Below, piece after piece: positions 37,471 through 44,364 of a stretch of 64,000 nucleotides of DNA; position 1 is the first letter of the stretch; each line of letters begins with the position of its first letter. The notes under the pieces are model-generated. The model made no database searches. It had not been told where the DNA came from and worked only from the letters and a program-made list of their open reading frames with translations. A program made the position numbers and the translations under genes. Origin of the DNA: Salegentibacter tibetensis (GTDB taxonomy: Bacteria; Bacteroidota; Bacteroidia; Flavobacteriales; Flavobacteriaceae); NCBI RefSeq assembly GCF_020164485.1, contig NZ_JAIQZA010000025.1, forward strand, positions 1 through 64,000. Direction: 5' to 3'.

Positions 37471-38049
37471 CTATTTTAAAGCTTCTTTTATTAAAGTTTC
37501 ACTGTGTTTGGAAAGCGGAAGTTTCATAGCGGCTTCGTGACCTTCGGGAGACATTTTTGCCCAGGTTTTTTTTACGATATCTATAATTTTTTCATCCTTG
37601 TGTTTTGCCGCAAATTCTTCAAAATAATGCTCCATAAAAACCAAACAAACCACATCTTCCATAATTTGGGATCCTTCGTCTTTTTTAATCTGCTTTTTTT
37701 TGATTAAAAATGAAACCCGGTCACGAAAATCTTTATCATAACCTACTTCTTCCAGAATTCCATCTGTAATTGCGGCGTGGGTTTTTTTAAGCCCTTCCCG
37801 CCATTTTAAATATCCAACCCGGTTCATAGGATAGGTGTCCCGAGGTACTTTCCATCGGCAAATATGCTGGGCACGCACTGCAATTTGTAATTCTTCGGAA
37901 CACTGTGGATGAAAATCCAGCAACTTATCAGTCATTCGTTGTGAATACAATAATTCTTTCGGAACTTCTTTTCCATTGGCTTTTTCCACATTTGGATCTT
38001 CAGCATTTTTTTGGTCTATACGTTGTATGGCTTCCTGAAATTTACTCAT
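37471..38049 (-). CDS. DUF4202 domain protein
   Basis: A 192-residue, wholly soluble, mostly helical protein that I assign to DUF4202 from its pattern (ELQIAVRAQHICRWKVPRDTYP ~55-76, LKWREGLKKTHA ~85-96, VVCLVFMEHYFEEFA ~129-143). These blocks have conserved His, Arg and Glu, suggesting a small-molecule or nucleic-acid related activity, but the function is unknown. The family is repeatedly found next to nitrite/nitrate assimilation genes. Here it is wedged between nirD (11 bp) and the sensor kinase (3 bp), so it is fully inside the operon. Confidence 0.75.
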   Translation of the reverse strand: MSKFQEAIQRIDQKNAEDPNVEKANGKEVPKELLYSQRMTDKLLDFHPQCSEELQIAVRAQHICRWKVPRDTYPMNRVGYLKWREGLKKTHAAITDGILEEVGYDKDFRDRVSFLIKKKQIKKDEGSQIMEDVVCLVFMEHYFEEFAAKHKDEKIIDIVKKTWAKMSPEGHEAAMKLPLSKHSETLIKEALK

Positions 38050-38060
38050 GGGTAGGTTTC

Positions 38061-38438
38061 TTAGTCTATAAAACCAATATAGACATTTTCTGCCTCAATT
38101 TTAACGGGATATACTGCAATTTTAAAATCTTCACCATTAAGGTTATTTCCGTCTTTTAGGGAAAAGGTTTTTTTGTGCATAGGGCAGGCCACTTTTGGAA
38201 TTCCTTCTTTGTCGCCAATCATCCCGCGAGAAAGAACCATTTCCAGTTTATGCGGACAAAGGTTTTGACAGGCATACCATTTGGACTCACGAGTGAAATT
38301 AAAAACCGCAATTTGTTTGCTTTTATATTTTATGCAGCCGCCTCCATTTTCAGGAAAATCATTGGTTTTACCTACATTCACCCATTTAAGTACTTGGGGT
38401 GGTGTTACACTTTGGTATTGCGCTAATAATTCTTGCAT
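38061..38438 (-). CDS. nirD: Nitrite reductase small subunit (Rieske-type)
   Basis: 125-residue Rieske-fold partner of NirB. CPHKLEMV and CPMHKKTFSL supply the Cys-x-His and Cys-x2-His ligands, so the [2Fe-2S] cluster is probably retained (in many enterobacterial NirD proteins it is lost). Located 47 bp after nirB and 11 bp before the DUF4202 gene. Confidence 0.92.
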   Translation of the reverse strand: MQELLAQYQSVTPPQVLKWVNVGKTNDFPENGGGCIKYKSKQIAVFNFTRESKWYACQNLCPHKLEMVLSRGMIGDKEGIPKVACPMHKKTFSLKDGNNLNGEDFKIAVYPVKIEAENVYIGFID

Positions 38439-38485
38439 AATTTTTCGATTTTGATATTTTGTATTGGATTAAAAGCCTGTAAAAA

Positions 38486-40996
38486 TTAAGTCCAGGCTTT
38501 GGGCATTTTTTGGTCACGCAAAGGCACAAAACTAATATTATCATCCCCTTCATCTGAATTGACAAAATGTTTAAAACGCTTCATCATTTCAGGATCTTCA
38601 ATAGCCTGTTTCCATTCACATTCGTAATTGGCAACTAAGCCCTGCATTTCTTTTTCAAGGTCTTCGGCAATTCCTAATGAATCTTCAATAACCACTTTTT
38701 TGAGGTGTTCAATGCCACCGTCCAATTTTTCTAACCAGGGTGCGGTACGCATTAAGGGTGCGGCCGTACGGATGTAATACATCAAAAAGCGATCTAGGTA
38801 TTTCATGGTGGTTTCATCGTCTAAACCTTCAGCAAGTAAAATGGCGTGTTTTGGCGTAGCACCTCCATTTCCACATACGTATAAATTCCAACCAGATTCT
38901 ACGGCAATAATGCCAAAATCCTTTCCGCGGGCTTCAGCACATTCCCTAATACAGCCGGAAACTCCGCCTTTTAATTTATGCGGTGAGCGCAAACCTCGAT
39001 AGCGTTCTTCAATTTGAATGGCAAAGCTCACGCTTTCATGCATTCCGAACCGGCACCAGGTAGAACCAACACAGCTTTTAACCGTTCGAAGGGATTTTCC
39101 GTAGGCATGGCCACTTTCAAATCCTGCGTCAATCAATTCCTTCCATATTTCAGGCAGTTGGTGCAATTCGGCACCAAAAAGATCTATACGTTGCCCGCCG
39201 GTGATTTTAGTATAAAGGTCAAATTTCTTAGCTACGGCGCCTATAGTCATTAATTTATCTGGAGTAATTTCACCGCCCGGTATGCGTGGAACGATAGAAT
39301 AAGTCCCATTTCGTTGAATATTGGCTAAAAATTTATCGTTACTATCTTGAATGGTCACTTGTTTATTGGCGGTTTCCATAGTAATACTTGCGAAAATTGA
39401 AGCCAGAACCGGTTTGCATTTTTCGCAACCATGACCTTTTCCGAAGAGATTCAGTGCTTCATCAAAATCTTTGACTTTATTAATTTTCACTAAATCAAGA
39501 AGTTCCTGTCGGTTAAAATCGAAATGTTCGCAAATCACCTCGTTTACTTCCTTTCCAAGGGATTTCATGGTAGCGTTAAACAGGTCTGTAACCATAGGTT
39601 TACAACCGCCACAACCGGTAGAGGCTTTAGTTTTGGCCACAACATCATCCATCGAGCAACATTCACCACTTTCCAAAGGATTGCAGATGTCACCTTTCGA
39701 AACTGCCTCACAAGAACAAATTTGAGCGGTATCGGGTAACTCGGATACTGAACCAAGGGCCGTATTTTCCCCGCCACGACTTCCCAGAATAAGGTCTTCA
39801 GGGTTTTCAGGAAGTTTTATTCCGTTGATATATAGCTGAAATAAATTCTGATAATCTGAAGCATCGCCCACTAAAATTCCACCGAGTAGTTTCTTACCAT
39901 CCCGGGATACTTTTATACGTTTATAAATCCCACTTTGTTTATTTTCGTAGGTAATGGCAGAAACTTCTTCATTTTCAATAAACGGATCGCCAAAACTGGC
40001 CACATCGGTACCAATTAGTTTTAATTGGGTAGACATATCAATATGATCGGCCATAGTTTTATCACCACCACAAATTTGAGAAACGGCAACCTCGGCCATA
40101 TTATATCCCGGGGCGACAAGTCCATAAATAGCGTTGTTGTAGAGTGCAGCCTCACCAATGGCGTATACACCTTTGGCCGAGGTCTCCATTTTATTGTTCA
40201 CGTTGATGCCGCCGCGCTCGCCAGTTTTAAGTCCGCCAGATTTTGCCAGTTCATCCCGGGGCCGAATTCCAGCAGAAATAATAAGCATATCGGTTTCATG
40301 CCGGGAGCCATCTGAAAATGTGAGCGCATCAATTTCTTCTTCACCACTAATTTCTGAAGTGGCTTTATTGGTTAGGATTGTTATGCCTAAACTCTCAATT
40401 TTACGAAGAAGGGTGTTACTGCCGGCTTCGTCCAGCTGCCGCGGCATTAGCCTTGGCGCAAATTCTACCACGCTGGTGTCCAGGCCGAGTTCTTTAGCTG
40501 CGTTGGCCGCTTCCAGTCCTAATAGTCCGCCGCCCAACACCGTGGCTTTTGATTTGTTTTTCTTCTGAAGTTTCTTCGCATAGGTTTTTATAGCATCCAG
40601 ATCTTCTGTAGTACGATAAACAAAGACCCCCGTTTTTTCTGAACCTTTGATTGATGGTATAAAAGCCGAAGAACCCGTTGCAAGCACCAGGTAATCGTAA
40701 CTTATTTTTTCACCTTTATATGTGGTGACATTTTTTTCTTCAGTATTGATTTCTGAAATAAGAGAAGAAGTACGTAGTTCAATTCCATTCTCTTCATACC
40801 ATTCCCTGGGAGCCAGGAGTAGTTCGTCCTTTCTTTTTTCTGAGAAATATTCACTAAGGTGAACGCGATCATAAGCCGGACTCGGCTCTTCTCCAAACAC
40901 CTGAATTTGGTAGCTTTCCCTATCAGGACGGGCTATCAATTTCTCGCAAAATTTATAACCAACCATTCCGTTTCCTACTACAAGTATTTTTTTCAT
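38486..40996 (-). CDS. nirB: NADH-dependent nitrite reductase large subunit
   Basis: Six-electron reduction of nitrite to ammonium, cytoplasmic, 836 residues. Order of domains: FAD/NAD reductase (VVGNGMVGYKF at 5-15, ATVLGGGLLGLEAANAA ~152-168), two BFD-like [2Fe-2S] regions (CSCEAVSKGD ... CGGCKP ~427-466, and CEHF ... GCEKCKP ~490-525), then ferredoxin-like half-domain (~550-615) and the siroheme/4Fe-4S domain with CVGSTWCRFG (~640) and GGVSGCIRECAEA (~678). All four siroheme-site Cys are present. First gene of the minus-strand nitrate run; promoter elements lie directly upstream. Confidence 0.96.
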   Translation of the reverse strand: MKKILVVGNGMVGYKFCEKLIARPDRESYQIQVFGEEPSPAYDRVHLSEYFSEKRKDELLLAPREWYEENGIELRTSSLISEINTEEKNVTTYKGEKISYDYLVLATGSSAFIPSIKGSEKTGVFVYRTTEDLDAIKTYAKKLQKKNKSKATVLGGGLLGLEAANAAKELGLDTSVVEFAPRLMPRQLDEAGSNTLLRKIESLGITILTNKATSEISGEEEIDALTFSDGSRHETDMLIISAGIRPRDELAKSGGLKTGERGGINVNNKMETSAKGVYAIGEAALYNNAIYGLVAPGYNMAEVAVSQICGGDKTMADHIDMSTQLKLIGTDVASFGDPFIENEEVSAITYENKQSGIYKRIKVSRDGKKLLGGILVGDASDYQNLFQLYINGIKLPENPEDLILGSRGGENTALGSVSELPDTAQICSCEAVSKGDICNPLESGECCSMDDVVAKTKASTGCGGCKPMVTDLFNATMKSLGKEVNEVICEHFDFNRQELLDLVKINKVKDFDEALNLFGKGHGCEKCKPVLASIFASITMETANKQVTIQDSNDKFLANIQRNGTYSIVPRIPGGEITPDKLMTIGAVAKKFDLYTKITGGQRIDLFGAELHQLPEIWKELIDAGFESGHAYGKSLRTVKSCVGSTWCRFGMHESVSFAIQIEERYRGLRSPHKLKGGVSGCIRECAEARGKDFGIIAVESGWNLYVCGNGGATPKHAILLAEGLDDETTMKYLDRFLMYYIRTAAPLMRTAPWLEKLDGGIEHLKKVVIEDSLGIAEDLEKEMQGLVANYECEWKQAIEDPEMMKRFKHFVNSDEGDDNISFVPLRDQKMPKAWT

Positions 40997-40999
40997 AAC

Positions 41000-41046
41000 T
41001 ACGTAATTTTAATTCAAACTTAAGTAAAAATACGTAAATATACGTA
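41000..41046 (-). promoter_or_regulatory. nirB promoter with TACGTA operator sites
   Basis: On the minus strand TAAGTTTG (plus 41015-41022) is a perfect TAnnTTTG box 18 bp from the ATG. In place of a -33 TTG stands TACGTA-N4-TACGTA (41031-41046, 14 of 16 bases symmetric), and a third TACGTA covers the leader (41000-41005). The layout suits an activator-dependent promoter. The block AAGTAAAAATA (41022-41032) is shared with narK. Confidence 0.6.
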
Positions 41047-41504
41047 TGAAGATGAATTTTGTTCGTAGAAAAACGGAATTATGAAAATAGAAGCTTCAAA
41101 TTTAAAATTCATCACTTCTTAGAGGCCTAAAAAGAGTATTCTTAAAATTTATTTTTATGAAGGGTGCTTCCAGCATTTTGGACTGAATGCTTTTTTGAGA
41201 TAAAAGTTATCCCAGATTTGGTGAATTTTTTGTAATGCCCTGAAAAAAGCGTGAAAACAAAAAGTCGAATAAAAAAGGCAGGTACATTCTAAAATAGGTC
41301 ACCGCTAATAGAGACCATTTGAATGTAATTAAAATATTATGATGGTTTTAAAAACAAAAAAAATACTGATAATCAATCAATTAATAGTGTTTGTTCTAAA
41401 CAGGGGAAAATCACCCGTTAATGAAGAACATCTTAAATTGTAAAATATATTTAATAAAATTAATGAGTTTTCCGTTTTTCATTTAGCATTTTAAAGGGGA
41501 GGTA
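41047..41504. other. AT-rich intergenic region upstream of nirB and the DAO-Rieske gene
   Basis: I see no coding potential here. It separates two divergent genes and probably holds further control sites, but nothing I can name beyond the nirB operator and the leader hairpins on either side. Confidence 0.4.
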
Positions 41505-41597
41505 CATTGCCGGAATCTCAATGCGGAAGGAAGACTTAATAACTTAAAAATAATAGCCCGCGCCATACCTGACATGGGTGGGAGTAGACCCAGATAG
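41505..41597 (+). promoter_or_regulatory. Structured leader upstream of the DAO-Rieske gene, possible cis-acting RNA
   Basis: Unusually GC-rich for this position. A stem CATTG/CAATG (41505-41509/41519-41523) encloses CCGGAATCT; then CCCGCGCCAT (41557-41566) pairs with ATGGGTGGG (41574-41582) in nine pairs with one bulge around loop ACCTGAC; TGGGT/ACCCA (41575-41579/41588-41592) is an alternative stem that cannot form at the same time. Mutually exclusive stems in a leader ending about 30 bp before the ATG suggest a riboswitch or protein-bound leader. It does not match a class I know. Confidence 0.35.
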
Positions 41598-41624
41598 CAT
41601 TTTAATTTTTAAAACTTAATCACT

Positions 41625-43148
41625 ATGATTTCAAGCCCTATTTGGAATATGTTCGAACCCGCTAATGATTTTCCATTATTAAAAGAGGTTCAAAACGTAG
41701 ATGTGAGTATAATTGGTGGAGGTATTACCGGTATTTCTACCGCTTATTTTCTTAAAAAAGCCGGTTTAAGAGTAGCAGTCCTTGAGGCGGGAAAAATTGG
41801 AATGGGCACCACCGGACATAGCACAGGAAACCTCTATTTAATAATAGCCGAGCTATTATCTTCTCTGGATTCTAAGTATGATGAAGAGATTATTAAAAAA
41901 GTTTTAAAATCCAGGGCTTCAGCTTTGGGAACTATAGAAAAAATTATTCAGGAAAAAGAGCTGGATTGTGATTTCAGCCATCAACCAATGTATCTTTTCT
42001 CTAAGGATAAGGCTGATAAAATTGAAAAAGAAATATCGATTTCTTCAAAACTGGGCATTTCAAATGCAGAAGTGGCCAACGATAATTTTCCATTTGAAGC
42101 AAAAAAAATCCTGAAATATCCTGAGCAGGCGCAATTCAATCCCTTTCTGTATGTCACTCAATTGGCACATAAAATAGTTTCAAAAGAGTGTCAAATTTTT
42201 CAGGATTCCAAGGTTGAGGAGATAAATAAATTGGATTCAGGAAGTTATAATTTAAAAACTGAACAGGGCAGTGTTTTCAGCCGTTATTTAGTGCACGCCA
42301 CACATACACCTAAAGGAATAGACTTAAAATTTGATACCACGCTTGGTCCATACCGGGAATACGCCCTTGCCGCAAAATTAAATAATGATAATTATCCTTC
42401 CGGTATTTTTTGGGAATACAGTGGAAAAGAAAAATTCTCATTTCGCAGCTATAAACGAAATGGACAGCGGTATGTTATGGCTGTAGGGAAATCATATAAA
42501 GTTGGGCAGTCACAAAATAATAGCGAATTACTGGAATCCCTGGAAAGTTATTTAAAAGAAAAATTTTCAGTAAAAGAGATCACACATTTTTGGGGTGGTC
42601 AAAATTATAAACCTGCTGATTTATTACCCTCTATTGGAAGAAAAAGCGAGGGTGAAAATGAATTTATTGCAACCGGCTTCTCTACTGACGGACTGATTTA
42701 CGGATCTCTGGCCGGAAAGATTATTACGGATTTAATTACAGGAAATAAAAATGAATTCGAGGAAGTTTTTAATCCTTTAAGGGTCAACCCGGTGAAATCT
42801 GCAAAGTCTTTTACGAAGGAAACCTTGAATGTAGCTAAAGAATTTTTTAAAGATCATATTCTGGGAAGTTCAACTGAAGAATTACAGAAACTCAAAATTG
42901 GAGAGGGAAAAGTAATGGAAATTGAAGGAAAAAAGCTGGCGATTTCCAGAGGTGATGATGAAAGTTACCGAGTAGTTTCGGCCAACTGCACCCATTTAGG
43001 CTGCATTGTACACTGGAATGATCTGGAAAAAAGTTGGGATTGTCCTTGCCACGGTAGTAGGTTTCAACCTTCCGGTGAAGTCATTGAGGGTCCAGCGATG
43101 GATGATTTATTTAATGTAAGCGATAATAATGAACAGATAATTGCGTAA
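41625..43148 (+). CDS. FAD-dependent oxidoreductase (DAO family) with C-terminal Rieske domain
   Basis: 507 residues. The N-terminal ~380 residues form a DAO/glycine-oxidase-type FAD domain: SIIGGGITGISTAYFLKKAG (~28-47), EAGKIGMGTTGHSTGN (~54-69) with the flavin-attachment-type region, and FIATGFSTDGLIYGSLAG near 350. The C-terminal ~90 residues are a Rieske [2Fe-2S] domain with CTHLGC and CPCHGSRF, so electrons can pass from flavin to the cluster and on to an unknown acceptor. Similar fusions are found widely in Bacteroidota and cyanobacteria without an assigned substrate. No Tat or Sec signal. Monocistronic; preceded by a structured leader. Confidence 0.88.
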   Translation: MISSPIWNMFEPANDFPLLKEVQNVDVSIIGGGITGISTAYFLKKAGLRVAVLEAGKIGMGTTGHSTGNLYLIIAELLSSLDSKYDEEIIKKVLKSRASALGTIEKIIQEKELDCDFSHQPMYLFSKDKADKIEKEISISSKLGISNAEVANDNFPFEAKKILKYPEQAQFNPFLYVTQLAHKIVSKECQIFQDSKVEEINKLDSGSYNLKTEQGSVFSRYLVHATHTPKGIDLKFDTTLGPYREYALAAKLNNDNYPSGIFWEYSGKEKFSFRSYKRNGQRYVMAVGKSYKVGQSQNNSELLESLESYLKEKFSVKEITHFWGGQNYKPADLLPSIGRKSEGENEFIATGFSTDGLIYGSLAGKIITDLITGNKNEFEEVFNPLRVNPVKSAKSFTKETLNVAKEFFKDHILGSSTEELQKLKIGEGKVMEIEGKKLAISRGDDESYRVVSANCTHLGCIVHWNDLEKSWDCPCHGSRFQPSGEVIEGPAMDDLFNVSDNNEQIIA

Positions 43149-43168
43149 AACTTGTTCTTACGCCTTAA

Positions 43169-43237
43169 TTTAATCCCTCATTGAGGGTTTAATTCCCCGA
43201 GGCCTGCCCAAATCATTCAGGCGGGCTTGCCCCGAGG
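43169..43237. repeat. Intergenic repeat copy A (TTTAATCCCTCATTGAGGG)
   Basis: The 19-mer at 43169-43187 recurs exactly at 43831-43849. CCCTCATTGAGGG is itself a small hairpin. It is followed by CCCCGAGG twice (43195-43202, 43230-43237) around a GC-rich dyad (43202-43208/43220-43226). It may also end transcription of the DAO-Rieske gene. Confidence 0.6.
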
Positions 43238-43351
43238 TACTTGATTATATAAATTATCAGGCATATTTCGGTAGTACAGTTTCTAATTCATCCTTCACCT
43301 GAATTTTTCTATCGGAAAACCTGATTTTTTAATTTGAAATTTGAATTTTAT

Positions 43352-43783
43352 ATGTCTTATAAAAATGTGATAAGCTGGGGTATTGCCGTACTAGGATTTA
43401 GTCTAATTGTTTTTTTCTTTTTCAAAGTGGAACAAGCTTTTTCTGATACAAAAACGGTGGATGACGTCCAACAGGCAATTGAAAATTTTCAAATTAGTAT
43501 ATGGTGTGGGTGGGTTCTTCTCACAGGCTCCGCAATTTATCTTCGATGGAAGAATGGTAAGCATACGCTTTTTATAATGGTTTATCTTATCGCTATAACT
43601 GCGTTTGTCATTTTAGGATTGTATGTCAACCAAGGGGCAGAACTTGAATTGTGGTCACTTGGTAGTTCCTTCAGAGAAAATGTCACCTTTATGGTAATTA
43701 TTAATATTTTACTTATATGTGGAATGACAGCTCTTATCCAGGGAGCTATTTGGTGGTTTTCTAAAAAATGGCATCGTAGTTAA
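43352..43783 (+). CDS. Small membrane protein, four predicted helices, function unknown
   Basis: About 143 residues from the ATG at 43352 (MSYKNVISWGIAVLG); an in-frame TTG at 43334 would add six residues but is less likely. Hydrophobic segments at roughly 7-25, 49-65, 72-92 and 112-135; the last ends in WWFSKKWHRS, a positive tail expected to face the cytoplasm. No family recognised. It stands alone between two copies of an intergenic repeat, which is the most notable thing about its setting. Confidence 0.7.
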   Translation: MSYKNVISWGIAVLGFSLIVFFFFKVEQAFSDTKTVDDVQQAIENFQISIWCGWVLLTGSAIYLRWKNGKHTLFIMVYLIAITAFVILGLYVNQGAELELWSLGSSFRENVTFMVIINILLICGMTALIQGAIWWFSKKWHRS

Positions 43784-43830
43784 TCAGAATGTTTTATGAG
43801 CATCCATTTTCTACTGATATACTAGCTGCA

Positions 43831-43917
43831 TTTAATCCCTCATTGAGGGGCGAAATTATAAATAGTTTTCATACCTCGGGGGATTGCCTCGGGGTTACTG
43901 ATTAAAAGCAATGAGGG
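43831..43917. repeat. Intergenic repeat copy B
   Basis: Begins with the same 19-mer as 43169-43187 and ends with CAATGAGGG (43909-43917), the inverse of CCCTCATTG (43837-43845), so this copy is bounded by 9-bp inverted ends. CCTCGGGG strings inside are the complement of the CCCCGAGG strings of copy A. It could be a small non-autonomous element. Confidence 0.5.
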
Positions 43918-44006
43918 AATAAATAATTAAGTAGATAAGGAGTATATTTTGAGTTAACCATATTGGTTGGCTTCATTATAATAAAAGCTAGTCTTTAAAA
44001 TATTGT

Positions 44007-44362
44007 TTAGTTTAATGACCTGTATTCGTTAGGCGTGTAGCCGGTACCTTTCGTAAACATTCTGTTGAAGTGTTGGGGATTTGAAACCTAATTTCATAGG
44101 CTTTTAACTTATGGATTTCTCACGATCTTTGACCAAATCTAATAGTTTTAAGTGAATATGATCCAGGGCTGATTTACCAAAAGCAGTTGGCTTTTAGACA
44201 GATTAGATCGGGTTCTTTTCCAGGTAAAGGTTTGGAAGAAATTTGAAATATTTAATCTCTGTTTCCAGTTGTTTTTTCTTCGGAATGCTGTGAAAACGGA
44301 TTAGAATAAAGAGATTCCGAAGGATTTGAAATCGGCTAAAAAAGCGCCTGTCAATATCCCTC
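44007..44362 (-). pseudogene. Decayed AraC-family regulator
   Basis: Minus-strand translation gives FILIRFHSIPKKKQLETEIK (membrane-proximal linker), then after stops GKSALDHIHLKLLDLVKDRE, another stop, KLGFKS, a one-base frameshift, and PQHFNRMFTKGTGYTPNEYR, SLN, stop at 44007-44009. The last part is the second helix-turn-helix of AraC proteins. Three in-frame stops and a frameshift show it is dead. It lies immediately after the propeller kinase on the same strand and even in the same frame as its stop codon. It resembles membrane-anchored TPR/propeller AraC regulators, but the N-terminal part is gone. Confidence 0.75.
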
Positions 44363-44364
44363 TA

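Noticed and set aside
41505-41597. A cobalamin, SAM, TPP or molybdenum-cofactor riboswitch
   Set aside because: None of the conserved core strings that I know for these classes is present; only generic stems can be argued.
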